This document shows positions 25,301 to 42,500 of a DNA stretch of 64,000 nucleotides, in pieces; positions within the stretch are counted from its first letter, which is position 1, and each line of letters starts with the position of its first letter. The translations under genes were made by a program, and so were the position numbers. This DNA comes from Siphonodentalium dalli (taxonomy: Eukaryota; Mollusca; Scaphopoda; Gadilida; Siphonodentaliidae), in NCBI GenBank assembly GCA_032622095.1, contig CP136061.1, forward strand, positions 38,135,797 through 38,199,796. The letters run 5' to 3'. A model generated the notes under the pieces. The model was given only the letters and a program-made list of their open reading frames with translations. It did no database searches and had not been told where the DNA came from.

Positions 25301-28300
25301 CTGACCACTAGCGACACGCACTAACGAGTATACTGACCACTAGCGACACGTACTAACGAGTATACTGACCACTAGCGACACGTACTAACGAGTATACTGA
25401 CCACTAGCGACACGTACTGACGAGTATACTGACCACTAGCGACACGTACTAACGAGTATACTGACCACTAGCGACACGTACTAACGAGTATACTGACCAC
25501 TAGCGACACGTACTGACGAGTATACTGACCACTAGCGACACGTACTAACGAGTATACTGACCACTAGCGACACGAACTAACGAGTATACTGACCACTAGC
25601 GACACGTACTGACGAGTATACTGACCACTAGCGACACGTACTAACGAGTATACTGACCACTAGCGACACGAACTAACGAGTATACTGACCACTAGCGACA
25701 CGTACTGACGAGTATACTGACCACTAGCGACACGTACTAACGAGTATACTGACCACTAGCGACACGTACTAACGAGTATACTGACCACTAGCGACACGTA
25801 CTAACGAGTATACTGACCACTAGCGACACGTACTAACGAGTATACTGACCACTAGCGACACGTACTAACGAGTATACTGACCACTAGCGACACGTACTAA
25901 CGAGTATACTGACCACTAGCGACACGTACTAACGAGTATACTGACCACTAGCGACACGTACTAACGAGTATACTGACCACTAGCGACACGTACTAACGAG
26001 TATACTGACCACTAGCGACACGTACTAACGAGTATACTGACCACTAGCGACACGTACTAACGAGTATACTGACCACTAGCGACACGTACTAACGAGTATA
26101 CTGACCACTAGCGAGAACTGACGAGTATACTGACCACTAGCGACACGTGCTAACGAGTATACTGACCACTAGCGACACGTACTCACGAGTATACTGACCA
26201 CTAGCGACACGTACTCACGAGTATACTGACCACTAGCGACACGTACTAACGAGTATACTGACCACTAGCGACGCGTACTAACGAGTATACTGACCACTAG
26301 CGACACGTACTAACGAGTATACTGACCACTAGCGACACGTACTAACGAGTATACTGACCACTAGCGACACGTACTAACGAGTATACTGACCACTAGCGAC
26401 ACGTACTAACGAGTATACTGACCACTAGCGACACGTACTAACGAGTATACTGACCACTAGCGACACGTACTAACGAGTATACTGACCACTAGCGACACGT
26501 ACTAACGAGTATACTGACCACTAGCGACGCGTACTAACGAGTATACTGACCACTAGCGACACGTACTAACGAGTATACTGACCACTAGCGACACGTACTG
26601 ACGAGTATACTGACCACTAGCGACACGTACTAACGAGTATACTGACCACTAGCGACACGTACTAACGAGTATACTGACCACTAGCGAGAACTGACGAGTA
26701 TACTGACCACTAGCGACACGTACTAACGAGTATACTGACCACTAGCGACACGTACTAACGAGTATACTGACCACTAGCGACACGCACTAACGAGTATACT
26801 GACCACTAGCGACACGTACTAACGAGTATACTGACCACTAGCGACACGTACTAACGAGTATACTGACCACTAGCGACACGTACTAACGAGTATACTGACC
26901 ACTAGCGACACGTACTAACGAGTATACTGACCACTAGCGACACGTACTAACGAGTATACTGACCACTAGCGACACGTACTAACGAGTATACTGACCACTA
27001 GCGAGAACTGACGAGTATACTGACCACTAGCGACACGTGCTAACGAGTATACTGACCACTAGCGACACGTGCTAACGAGTATACTGACCACTAGCGACAC
27101 GTACTAACGAGTATACTGACCACTAGCGACACGTACTAACGAGTATACTGACCACTAGCGACACGTACTGACGAGTATACTGACCACTAGCGACACGTAC
27201 TAACGAGTATACTGATCACTAGCGACACGTACTAACGAGTATACTGACCACTAGCGACACGTACTAACGAGTATACTGACCACTAACGACACGTGCTAAC
27301 GAGAATACTGACCACTAGCGACACGTACTGACGAGTATACTGACAACTAGCGACACGTACTAACGAGTATACTGACCACTAGCGAGACGTACAAACGAGT
27401 ATACTGACCACTAGCGACACGTACTAACGAGTATACTGACCACTAGCGACACGTACTAACGAGTATACTGACCACTAGCGACACGTACTAACGAGTATAC
27501 TGACCACTAGCGACACGTACTAACGAGTATACTGACCACTAGCGACACGTACTAACGAGTATACTGACCACTAGCGACACGTACTAACGAGTATACTGAC
27601 CACTAGCGACACGCACTAACGAGTATACTGACCACTAGCGACACGTACTAACGAGTATACTGACCACTAGCGACACGTACTAACGAGTATACTGACCACT
27701 AGCGACACGTACTGACGAGTATACTGACCACTAGCGACACGTACTAACGAGTATACTGACCACTAGCGACACGTACTAACGAGTATACTGACCACTAGCG
27801 ACACGTACTGACGAGTATACTGACCACTAGCGACACGTACTAACGAGTATACTGACCACTAGCGACACGAACTAACGAGTATACTGACCACTAGCGACAC
27901 GTACTGACGAGTATACTGACCACTAGCGACACGTACTAACGAGTATACTGACCACTAGCGACACGAACTAACGAGTATACTGACCACTAGCGACACGTAC
28001 TGACGAGTATACTGACCACTAGCGACACGTACTAACGAGTATACTGACCACTAGCGACACGTACTAACGAGTATACTGACCACTAGCGACACGTACTAAC
28101 GAGTATACTGACCACTAGCGACACGCACTAACGAGTATACTGACCACTAGCGACACGTACTAACGATTATACTGACCACTAGCGACACGTACTGACGAGT
28201 ATACTGACCACTAGCGACACGTACTAACGAGAATACTGACCACTAGCGACACGAACTGACGAGTATACTGACCACTAGCGACACGTACTAACGAGTATAC

Positions 28301-28500
28301 TGACCACTAGCGACACGAACTGACGAGTATACTGACCACTAGCGACACGAACTGACGAGTATACTGACCACTAGCGACACGTACTAACGAGTATACTGAC
28401 CACTAGCGACACGTACTAACGAGTATACTGACCACTAGCGACACGTACTAACGAGTATACTGACCACTAGCGACACGTACTAACGAGTATACTGACCACT
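13390..28500. repeat. Satellite: higher-order block A
   Basis: The marker unit ACGACACGTGCTAACGAGAA occurs at 13,551, 16,006, 19,031, 21,134, 22,158, 25,183 and 27,286. The spacings are 2,455, 3,025, 2,103, 1,024, 3,025 and 2,103 bp. Each spacing equals a whole number of 32-bp units once the 29-bp variants inside it are counted: 3,025 is 95 units with five short ones, 2,103 is 66 units with three. The order of variant units is repeated between periods, so long multi-unit segments were copied as blocks. The right limit is approximate. Confidence 0.85.
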
Positions 28501-31500
28501 AGCGAGAACTGACGAGTATACTGACCACTAGCGACACGCACTAACGAGTATACTGACCACTAGCGACACGTACTAACGAGTATACTGACCACTAGCGACA
28601 CGAACTGACGAGTATACTGACCACTAGCGACACGAACTGACGAGTATACTGACCACTAGCGACACGTACTAACGAGTATACTGACCACTAGCGACACGTA
28701 CTAACGAGTATACTGACCTCTAGCGACACGTACTAACGGGTATACTGACCACTAGCGACACGTACTAACGAGTATACTGACCACTAGCGACACGTACTAA
28801 CGAGTATACTGACAACTAGCGACACGTACTAACGAGTATACTGACCACTAGCGACACGTACTAACGATTATACTGACCACTAGCGACACGTACTAACGAG
28901 TATACTGACCACTAGCGACACGTACTAACGAGTATACTGACCACTAGCGACACATACTAACGAGTATACTGACCACTAGCGACACGTACTCACGAGTATA
29001 CTGACCACTAGCGACACGTACTAACGAGTATACTGACCACTAGCGACACGTACTAACGAGTATACTGATCACTAATGACACGTACTAACGAGTATACTGA
29101 CCACTAGCGACACGTACTAACGAGTATACTGACCACTAGCGACACGTACTAACGAGTATACTGACCACTAGCGACTCGTACTAACGAGTATACTGACCAC
29201 TAGCGACACGTACTAACGAGTATACTGATCACTAATGACACGTACTAACGAGTATACTGACCACTAGCTACACGTACTAACGAGTATACTGACCACTAGC
29301 GACACGTACTAACGAGTATACTGACCACTAGCGACACGTACTAACGAGTATACTGACCACTAGCGACACGTACTAACGAGTATACTGACCACTAGCGAGA
29401 ACTGACGAGTATACTGACCACTAGCGACACGAACTAACGAGTATACTGACCACTAGCGACACGTACTAACGAGTATACTGACCACTAGCGACACGTACCA
29501 ACGAGTATACTGACCACTAGCGACACGTACTAACGAGTATACTAACCACTAGCGACACATACTAACGAGTATACTGACCACTAGCGACACATACTAACGA
29601 GTATACTGACCACTAGCGACACGTACTAACGAGTATACTGACCACTAGCGACACGTACTGACGAGTATACTGACCACTAGCGACACGTACTAACGAGTAT
29701 ACTAACCACTAGCGACACATACTAACGAGTATACTGACCACTAGCGACACATACTAACGAGTATACTGACCACTAGCGACACGTACTAACGAGTATACTG
29801 ACCACTAGCGACACGTACTGACGAGTATACTGACCACTAGCGACACGTACTAACGAGTATACTGACCACTAGCGACACGTACTAACCAGTATACTGACCA
29901 CTAGCGACACGTACTAACGAGTATACTGACCACTAGCGACACGTACTAACGAGTATACTGACCACTAGCTAGAACTGACGAGTATACTGACCACTAGCGA
30001 CACGTACTAACGAGTATACTGACCACTAGCGACACGTACTAACGAGTATACTGACCACTAGCGACACGTACTGACGAGTATACTGACCACTAGCGACACG
30101 TACTAACGAGTATACTGACCACTAGCGACACGTACTAACGAGTATACTAACCACTAGCGACACATACTAACGAGTATACTGACCACTAGCGACACATACT
30201 AACGAGTATACTGACCACTAGCGACACGTACTAACGAGTATACTGACCACTAGCGACACGTACTGACGAGTATACTGACCACTAGCGACACGTACTAACG
30301 AGTATACTGACCACTAGCGACACGTACTAACGAGTATACTGACCACTAGCGACACGCACTAACGAGTATACTGACCACTAGCGACACGTACTAACGAGTA
30401 TACTGACCACTAGCGACACATACTAACGAGTATACTGACCACTAGCGACACGTACTAACCAGTATACTGACCACTAGCGACACGTACTAACGAGTATACT
30501 GACCACTAGCGACACGTACTAACGAGTATACTGACCACTAGCGACACGTACTGACGAGTATACTGACCACTAGCGACACGTACTGACGAGTATACTGACC
30601 ACTAGCGACACGTACTAACGAGTATACTGACCACTAGCGACACGTACTAACGAGTATACTGACCACTAGCGACACTTACTAACGAGTATACTGACCACTA
30701 GCGAGAACTAACGAGTATACTGACCACTAGCGACACGTACTAACGAGTATACTGACCACTAGCTACACGTACTAACGAGTATACTGACCACTAGCGACAC
30801 GTACTAACGAGTATACTGACCACTAGCGACACGTACTAACGAGTATACTGACCACTAGCGACACGTACTAACGAGTATACTGACCACTAGCGACACGTAC
30901 TAACGAGTATACTGACCACTAGCGACACGTACTGACGAGTATACTGACCACTAGCGACACGTACTAACGAGTATACTGACCACTAGCGACACGTACTAAC
31001 GAGTATACTGACCACTAGCGACACGTACTAACGAGTATACTGACCACTAGCGACACGTACTAACGAGTATACTGACCACTAGGGACACGTACTAACGAGT
31101 ATACTGACCACTAGCGACACGTACTAACGAGTATACTGACCACTAGCGACACGTACTAACGAGTATACTGACCACTAGCGACACGTACTAACGAGTATAC
31201 TGACCACTAGCGACACGTACTGACGAGTATACTGACCACTAGCGACACGTACTAACGAGTATACTGACCACTAGCGACACGTACTAACGAGTATACTGAC
31301 CACTAGCGACACGTACTAACGAGTATACTGACCACTAGATACATGTACTAACGAGTATACTGACCACTAGCGACACGTACTAACGAGTATACTGACCACT
31401 AGCGACACGTACTAACGAGTATACTGACCACTAGCGACACGTACTAACGAGTATACTGACCACTAGCGACACGTACCAACGAGTATACTGACCACTAGCG

Positions 31501-34500
31501 ACACGTACTAACGAGTATACTGACCACTAGCGACACGTACCAACGAGTATACTGACCACTAGCGACACGTACTAACGAGTATACTGACCACTAGCGACAC
31601 GTACTAACGAGTATACTGACCACTAGCGACACGTACTAACGAGTATACTGACCACTAGTGACACGTACTAACGAGTATACTGACCACTAGCGACACATAC
31701 TAACGAGTATACTGACCACTAGCGACACGTACTAACGAGTATACTGACCACTAGCGACACGTACTAACGAGTATACTGACCACTAGCGACACGTACTAAC
31801 GAGTATACTGACCACTAGCGACACGCACTAACGAGTATACTGACCACTAGCGACACGTACTAACGAGTATACTGACCACTAGCGACACGTACTAACGAGT
31901 ATACTGACCACTAGCGACACGTACTAACGAGTATACTGACCACTAGCGACACGTACTAACGAGTATACTGACCACTAGCGACACGTACTAACGAGTATAC
32001 TGACCACTAGCGACACGTACTAACGAGTATACTGACCACTAGCGACACGTACTAACGAGTATACTGACCACTAGCGACACGTACTAACGAGTATACTGAC
32101 CACTAGCGACACGTACTAACGAGTATACTGACCACTAGCGACACGTACTAACGAGTATACTGACCACTAGCGACACGTACTAACGAGTATACTGACCACT
32201 AGCGACACGTACTAACGAGTATACTGACCACTAGCGACACATACTAACGAGTATACTGACCACTAGTGACACGTACTAACGAGTATACTGACCACTAGCG
32301 ACACATACTAACGAGTATACTGACCACTAGCGACACGTACTAACGAGTATACTGACCACTAGCGACACGTACTAACGAGTATACTGACCACTAGCGACAC
32401 GTACTAACGAGTATACTGACCACTAGCGACACGTACTAACGAGTATACTGACCACTAGTGACACATACTAACGAGTATACTGACCACTAGCGACACGTAC
32501 TGACGAGTATACTGACCACTAGCGACACGTACTAACGAGTATACTGACCACTAGTGACACGTACTAACGAGTATACTGACCACTAGCGACACGTACTAAC
32601 GAGTATACTGACCACTAGTGACACGTACTAACGAGTATACTGACCACTAGCGACACGTACTGACGAGTATACTGACCACTAGCGACACGTACTAACGAGT
32701 ATACTGACCACTAGCGACACGTACTAACGAGTATACTGACCACTAGCGACACGTACTAACGAGTATACTGACCACTAGTGACACGTACTAACGAGTATAC
32801 TGACCACTAGCGACACGTACTGACGAGTATACTGACCACTAGCGACACGTACTAACGAGTATACTGACCACTAGCGACACGTACTAACGAGTATACTGAC
32901 CACTAGCTACACGTACTAACGAGTATACTGACCACTAGCGACACGTACTAACGAGTATACTGACCAATAGCGACACGTACTAACGAGTATACTGACCACT
33001 AGCGACACGTACTAACGAGTATACTGACCACTAGCGACACGTACTAACGAGTATACTGACCACTAGCGACACGTACTAACGAGTATACTGACCAATAGCG
33101 ACACATACTAACGAGTATACTGACCACTAGCTACACGTACTGACGAGTATACTGACCACTAGCGACACGTACTAACGAGTATACTGACCACTAGCGACAC
33201 GTACTAACGAGTATACTGACCACTAGCGACACGTACTAACGAGTATACTGACCACTAGCGACACGTACTCACGAGTATACTGATCACTAATGACACGTAC
33301 TAACGAGTATACTGACCACTAGCGACACGTACTAACGAGTATACTGACCACTAGCGACACGTACTAACGAGTATACTGACCACTAGCGACACATACTAAC
33401 GAGTATACTGACCACTAGCTACACGTACTGACGAGTATACTGACCACTAGCGACACGTACTAACGAGTATACTGACCACTAGCGACACGTACTAACGAGT
33501 ATACTGACCACTAGCGACACGTACTAACGAGTATACTGACCACTAGCGACACGTACTCACGAGTATACTGACCACTAGCGACACGTACTCACGAGTATAC
33601 TGACCACTAGCGACACGTACTAACGAGTATACTGACCACTAGCGACACGTACTAACGAGTATACTGACCACTAGCGACACGTACTAACGAGTATACTGAC
33701 CACTAGCGACACGTACTAACGAGTATACTGACCACTAGCGACACGCACTAACGAGTATACTGACCACTAGCGACACGTACCAACGATTATACTGACCACT
33801 AGCGACACGTACTGACGAGTATACTGACCACTAGCGACACGTACTAACGAGAATACTGACCACTAGCGACACGAACTGACGAGTATACTGACCACTAGCG
33901 ACACGTACTAACGAGTATACTGACCACTAGCGACACGAACTGACGAGTATACTGACCACTAGCGACACGAACTGACGAGTATACTGACCACTAGCGACAC
34001 GTACTAACGAGTATACTGACCACTAGCGACACGTACTAACGAGTATACTGACCACTAGCGACACGTACTAACGAGTATACTAACCACTAGCGACACATAC
34101 TAACGAGTATACTGACCACTAGCGACACATACTAACGAGTATACTGACCACTAGCGACACGTACTAACGAGTATACTGACCACTAGCGACACGTACTAAC
34201 GAGTATACTGACCACTAGCGACACGTACTAACGAGTATACTGACCACTAGCGACACGTACTAACGAGTATACTGACCACTAGCGACACGTACTGACGAGT
34301 ATACTGACCACTAGCGACACGTACTAACGAGTATACTGACCACTAGCGACACATACTAACGAGTATACTGACCACTAGCGACACGTACTCACGAGTATAC
34401 TGACCACTAGCGACACGTACTAACGAGTATACTGACCACTAGCGACACGTACTAACGAGTATACTGATCACTAATGACACGTACTAACGAGTATACTGAC

Positions 34501-36520
34501 CACTAGCGACACGTACTAACGAGTATACTGACCACTAGCGACACGTACTAACGAGTATACTGACCACTAGCGACACGTACTAACGAGTATACTGACCCCT
34601 AGCGACACGTACTAACGAGTATACTAACCACTAGCGACACATACTAACGAGTATACTGACCACTAGCGACACATACTAACGAGTATACTGACCACTAGCG
34701 ACACGTACTAACGAGTATACTGACCACTAGCGACACGTACTGACGAGTATACTGACCACTAGCGACACGTACTAACGAGTATACTGACCACTAGCGACAC
34801 GTACTAACCAGTATACTGACCACTAGCGACACGTACTAACGAGTATACTGACCACTAGCGACACGTACTAACGAGTATACTGACCACTAGCGACACGTAC
34901 TAACGAGTATACTGACCACTAGCGACACGTACTAACGAGTATACTGACCACTAGCGACACATACTAACGAGTATACTGACCACTAGCGACACGTACTAAC
35001 CAGTATACTGACCACTAGCGACACGTACTAACGAGTATACTGACCACTAGCGACACGTACTAACGAGTATACTGACCACTAGCGACACGTACTGACGAGT
35101 ATACTGACCACTAGCGACACGTACTGACGAGTATACTGACCACTAGCGACACGTACTAACGAGTATACTGACCACTAGCGACACGTACTAACGAGTATAC
35201 TGACCACTAGCGACACTTACTAACGAGTATACTGACCACTAGCGAGAACTAACGAGTATACTGACCACTAGCGACACGTACTAACGAGTATACTGACCAC
35301 TAGCTACACGTACTAACGAGTATACTGACCACTAGCGACACGTACTAACGAGTATACTGACCACTAGCGACACGTACTAACGAGTATACTGACCACTAGC
35401 GACACGTACTAACGAGTATACTGACCACTAGCGACACGTACTAACGAGTATACTGACCACTAGCGACACGTACTGACGAGTATACTGACCACTAGCGACA
35501 CGTACTAACGAGTATACTGACCACTAGGGACACGTACTAACGAGTATACTGACCACTAGCGACACGTACTAACGAGTATACTGACCACTAGCGACACGTA
35601 CTAACGAGTATACTGACCACTAGCGACACGTACCAACGAGTATACTGACCACTAGCGACACGTACTAACGAGTATACTGACCACTAGCGACACGCACTAA
35701 CGAGTATACTGACCACTAGCGACACGTACTAACGAGTATACTGACCACTAGCGACACGTACTAACGAGTATACTGACCACTAGTGACACGTACTAACGAG
35801 TATACTGACCACTAGCGACACGTACTAACGAGTATACTGACCACTAGCGACACGTACTAACGAGTATACTGACCACTAGTGACACGTACTAACGAGTATA
35901 CTGACCACTAGCGACACGTACTGACGAGTATACTGACCACTAGCGACACGTACTAACGAGTATACTGACCACTAGCGACACGTACTAACGAGTATACTGA
36001 CCACTAGCGACACGTACTAACGAGTATACTGACCACTAGCGGCACGTACTAACGAGTATACTGACCACTAGCGACACGTACTAACGAGTATACTGACCAC
36101 TAGCGACACGTACTAACGAGTATACTGACCACTAGCGACACGTACTGACGAGTATACTGACCACTAGCGACACGTACTAACGAGTATACTGACCACTAGC
36201 GACACGTAGTAACGAGTATACTGACCACTAGCGACACGTACTAACGAGTATACTGGCCACTAGCGACACGTAATGACGAGTATACTGACCACTAGCGACA
36301 CGTACTAACGAGTATACTGACCACTAGCGACACGTACTAACGAGTATACTGACCACTAGCGACACGTACTGACGAGTATACTGACCACTAGCGACACGTA
36401 CTAACGAGTATACTGACCACTAGCGACACGTACTAACGAGTATACTGACCACTAGCGACACGTACTAACGAGTATACTGACCACTAGCGACACGTACTAA
36501 CGAGTATACTGACCACTAGC
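28501..36520. repeat. Satellite: diverse central segment
   Basis: It separates the two homogenised blocks and carries variants scarce elsewhere: ACTAACCACTAG, ACACATACTAAC, TACTAACCAG, GATCACTAATGAC, ACTAGTGACAC. It has its own short higher-order repeats. A 160-bp, five-unit set occurs at 29,541 and 29,701 and recurs near 30,149, 34,081 and 34,625. A longer segment near 30.15-30.7 kb reappears about 4.5 kb later (CACTTACTAACG at about 30,672 and 35,213). A set marked by ACGATTATAC recurs at 28,163 and 33,783. Confidence 0.75.
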
Positions 36521-39500
36521 GACACATACTAACGAGTATACTGACCACTAGCGACACGTACTGACGAGTATACTGACCACTAGCGACACGTACTAACGAG
36601 TATACTGATCACTAGCGACACGTACTAACGAGTATACTGACCACTAGCGACACGTACTAACGAGTATACTGACCACTAACGACACGTGCTAACGAGAATA
36701 CTGACCACTAGCGACACGTACTGACGAGTATACTGACAACTAGCGACACGTACTAACGAGTATACTGACCACTAGCGACACGTACTAACGAGTATACTGA
36801 CCACTAGCGACACGCACTAACGAGTATACTGACCACTAGCGACACGTACTAACGAGTATACTGACCACTAGCGACACGTACTAACGAGTATACTGACCAC
36901 TAGCGACACGTACTGACGAGTATACTGACCACTAGCGACACGTACTAACGAGTATACTGACCACTAGCGACACGTACTAACGAGTATACTGACCACTAGC
37001 GACACGTACTGACGAGTATACTGACCACTAGCGACACGTACTAACGAGTATACTGACCACTAGCGACACGAACTAACGAGTATACTGACCACTAGCGACA
37101 CGTACTGACGAGTATACTGACCACTAGCGACACGTACTAACGAGTATACTGACCACTAGCGACACGTACTGACGAGTATACTGACCACTAGCGACACGTA
37201 CTAACGAGTATACTGACCACTAGCGACACGTACTAACGAGTATACTGACCACTAGCGACACGTACTAACGAGTATACTGACCACTAGCGACACGTACTAA
37301 CGAGTATACTGACCACTAGCGAGAACTGACGAGTATACTGACCACTAGCGACACGTACTAACGAGTATACTGACCACTAGCGAGAACTAACGACAATACT
37401 GACCACTAGCGACACGTACTAACGAGTATACTGACCACTAGCGACACGTACTAACGAGTATACTGACCACTAGCGACACGTACTAACGAGTATACTGACC
37501 ACTAGCGACACGTACTAACGAGTATACTGACCACTAGCGACACGTACTAACGAGTATACTGACCACTAGCGACACGTACTAACGAGTATACTGATCACTA
37601 GCGACACGTACTAACGAGTATACTGACCACTAGCGACACGTACTAACGAGTATACTGACCACTAGCGACACGTACTAACGAGTATACTGACCACTAGCGA
37701 CACGTACTCACGAGTATACTGACCACTAGCGACACGTACTCACGAGTATACTGACCACTAGCGACACGTACTAACGAGTATACTGACCACTAGCGACGCG
37801 TACTAACGAGTATACTGACCACTAGCGACACGTACTAACGAGTATACTGACCACTAGCGACACGTACTAACGAGTATACTGACCACTAGCGACACGTACT
37901 AACGAGTATACTGACCACTAGCGACACGTACTAACGAGTATACTGACCACTAGCGACACGTACTAACGAGTATACTGACCACTAGCGACACGTACTAACG
38001 AGTATACTGACCACTAGCGAGAACTGACGAGTATACTGACCACTAGCGACACGTGCTAACGAGTATACTGACCACTAGCGACACGTACTCACGAGTATAC
38101 TGACCACTAGCGACACGTACTCACGAGTATACTGACCACTAGCGACACGTACTAACGAGTATACTGACCACTAGCGACGCGTACTAACGAGTATACTGAC
38201 CACTAGCGACACGTACTAACGAGTATACTGACCACTAGCGACACGTACTAACGAGTATACTGACCACTAGCGACACGTACTAACGAGTATACTGACCACT
38301 AGCGACACGTACTAACGAGTATACTGACCACTAGCGACACGTACTAACGAGTATACTGACCACTAGCGACACGTACTAACGAGTATACTGACCACTAGCG
38401 ACACGTACTAACGAGTATACTGACCACTAGCGACACGTACCAACGAGTATACTGACCACTAGCGACACGTACTAACGAGTATACTGACCACTAGCGACAC
38501 GTACTAACGAGTATACTGACCACTAGCGACACGTACTAACGAGTATACTGACCACTAGCGACACGTACTAACGAGTATACTGACCACTAGCGACACGTAC
38601 TAACGAGTATACTGACCACTAGCGACACGTACTAACGAGTATACTGACCACTAGCGACACGTACTGACGAGTATACTGACCACTAGCGACACGTACTAGC
38701 CAGTATACTGACCACTAGCGACACATACTAACGAGTATACTGACCACTAGCGACACGTACTGACGAGTATACTGACCACTAGCGACACGCACTAACGAGT
38801 ATACTGATCACTAGCGACACGTACTAACGAGTATACTGACCACTAGCGACACGTACTAACGAGTATACTGACCACTAGCGACACGTACTAACGAGTATAC
38901 TGACCACTAGCGACACGTACTAACGAGTATACTGACCACTAGCGACACGTACTAACGAGTATACTGATCACTAGCGACACGTACTAACGAGTATACTGAC
39001 CACTAGCGACACGTACTAACGAGTATACTGACCACTAACGACACGTGCTAACGAGAATACTGACCACTAGCGACACGTACTGACGAGTATACTGACAACT
39101 AGCGACACGTACTAACGAGTATACTGACCACTAGCGACACGTACTAACGAGTATACTGACCACTAGCGACACGCACTAACGAGTATACTGACCACTAGCG
39201 ACACGTACTAACGAGTATACTGACCACTAGCGACACGTACTAACGAGTATACTGACCACTAGCGACACGTACTGACGAGTATACTGACCACTAGCGACAC
39301 GTACTAACGAGTATACTGACCACTAGCGACACGTACTAACGAGTATACTGACCACTAGCGACACGTACTGACGAGTATACTGACCACTAGCGACACGTAC
39401 TAACGAGTATACTGACCACTAGCGACACGAACTAACGAGTATACTGACCACTAGCGACACGTACTGACGAGTATACTGACCACTAGCGACACGTACTAAC

Positions 39501-42500
39501 GAGTATACTGACCACTAGCGACACGTACTGACGAGTATACTGACCACTAGCGACACGTACTAACGAGTATACTGACCACTAGCGACACGTACTAACGAGT
39601 ATACTGACCACTAGCGACACGTACTAACGAGTATACTGACCACTAGCGACACGTACTAACGAGTATACTGACCACTAGCGAGAACTGACGAGTATACTGA
39701 CCACTAGCGACACGTACTAACGAGTATACTGACCACTAGCGAGAACTAACGACAATACTGACCACTAGCGACACGTACTAACGAGTATACTGACCACTAG
39801 CGACACGTACTAACGAGTATACTGACCACTAGCGACACGTACTAACGAGTATACTGACCACTAGCGACACGTACTAACGAGTATACTGACCACTAGCGAC
39901 ACGTACTAACGAGTATACTGACCACTAGCGACACGTACTAACGAGTATACTGATCACTAGCGACACGTACTAACGAGTATACTGACCACTAGCGACACGT
40001 ACTAACGAGTATACTGACCACTAGCGACACGTACTAACGAGTATACTGACCACTAGCGACACGTACTCACGAGTATACTGACCACTAGCGACACGTACTC
40101 ACGAGTATACTGACCACTAGCGACACGTACTAACGAGTATACTGACCACTAGCGACGCGTACTAACGAGTATACTGACCACTAGCGACACGTACTAACGA
40201 GTATACTGACCACTAGCGACACGTACTAACGAGTATACTGACCACTAGCGACACGTACTAACGAGTATACTGACCACTAGCGACACGTACTAACGAGTAT
40301 ACTGACCACTAGCGACACGTACTAACGAGTATACTGACCACTAGCGACACGTACTAACGAGTATACTGACCACTAGCGACACGTACTAACGAGTATACTG
40401 ACCACTAGCGACACGTACTAACGAGTATACTGACCACTAGCGACACGTACTAACGAGTATACTGACCACTAGCGAGAACTGACGAGTATACTGACCACTA
40501 GCGACACGTGCTAACGAGTATACTGACCACTAGCGACACGTACTCACGAGTATACTGACCACTAGCGACACGTACTCACGAGTATACTGACCACTAGCGA
40601 CACGTACTAACGAGTATACTGACCACTAGCGACGCGTACTAACGAGTATACTGACCACTAGCGACACGTACTAACGAGTATACTGACCACTAGCGACACG
40701 TACTAACGAGTATACTGACCACTAGCGACACGTACTAACGAGTATACTGACCACTAGCGACACGTACTAACGAGTATACTGACCACTAGCGACACGTACT
40801 AACGAGTATACTGACCACTAGCGACACGTACTAACGAGTATACTGACCACTAGCGACACGTACTAACGAGTATACTGACCACTAGCGACACGTACTAACG
40901 AGTATACTGACCACTAGCGACACGTACTAACGAGTATACTGACCACTAGCGACACGTACTAACGAGTATACTGACTACTAGCGACACGTACTAACGAGTA
41001 TACTGACCACTAGCGACACGTACTAACGAGTATACTGACCACTAGCGACACGTACTGACGAGTATACTGACCACTAGCGACACGTACCAACGAGTATACT
41101 GACCACTAGCGACACGTACTAACGAGTATACTGACCTCTAGCGACACGTACTAACGAGTATACTGACCACTAGCGACACGTACTAACGAGTATACTGACC
41201 ACTAGCGACACGTACTAACGAGTATACTGACCACTAGCGACACGTACTAACGAGTATACTGACCACTAGCGACACGTACTAACGAGTATACTGACCACTA
41301 GCGACATGTACTAACGAGTATACTGACCACTAGCGACACGTACTAACGAGTATACTGACCACTAGCGACACGTACTGACGAGTATACTGACCACTAGCGA
41401 CACGTACTAACGAGTATACTGACCACTAGCGACACGTACTAACGAGTATACTGACCACTAGCGAGAACTGACGAGTATACTGACCACTAGCGACACGTAC
41501 TAACGAGTATACTGACCACTAGCGACACGTACTAACGAGTATACTGACCACTAGCGACACGCACTAACGAGTATACTGACCACTAGCGACACGTACTAAC
41601 GAGTATACTGACCACTAGCGACACGTACTAACGAGTATACTGACCACTAGCGACACGTACTAACGAGTATACTGACCACTAGCGACACGTACTAACGAGT
41701 ATACTGACCACTAGCGACACGTACTAACGAGTATACTGACCACTAGCGACACGTACTAACGAGTATACTGACCACTAGCGAGAACTGACGAGTATACTGA
41801 CCACTAGCGACACGTGCTAACGAGTATACTGACCACTAGCGACACGTGCTAACGAGTATACTGACCACTAGCGACACGTACTAACGAGTATACTGACCAC
41901 TAGCGACACGTACTAACGAGTATACTGACCACTAGCGACACGTACTGACGAGTATACTGACCACTAGCGACACGTACTAACGAGTATACTGATCACTAGC
42001 GACACGTACTAACGAGTATACTGACCACTAGCGACACGTACTAACGAGTATACTGACCACTAACGACACGTGCTAACGAGAATACTGACCACTAGCGACA
42101 CGTACTGACGAGTATACTGACAACTAGCGACACGTACTAACGAGTATACTGACCACTAGCGACACGTACTAACGAGTATACTGACCACTAGCGACACGCA
42201 CTAACGAGTATACTGACCACTAGCGACACGTACTAACGAGTATACTGACCACTAGCGACACGTACTAACGAGTATACTGACCACTAGCGACACGTACTGA
42301 CGAGTATACTGACCACTAGCGACACGTACTAACGAGTATACTGACCACTAGCGACACGTACTAACGAGTATACTGACCACTAGCGACACGTACTGACGAG
42401 TATACTGACCACTAGCGACACGTACTAACGAGTATACTGACCACTAGCGACACGAACTAACGAGTATACTGACCACTAGCGACACGTACTGACGAGTATA

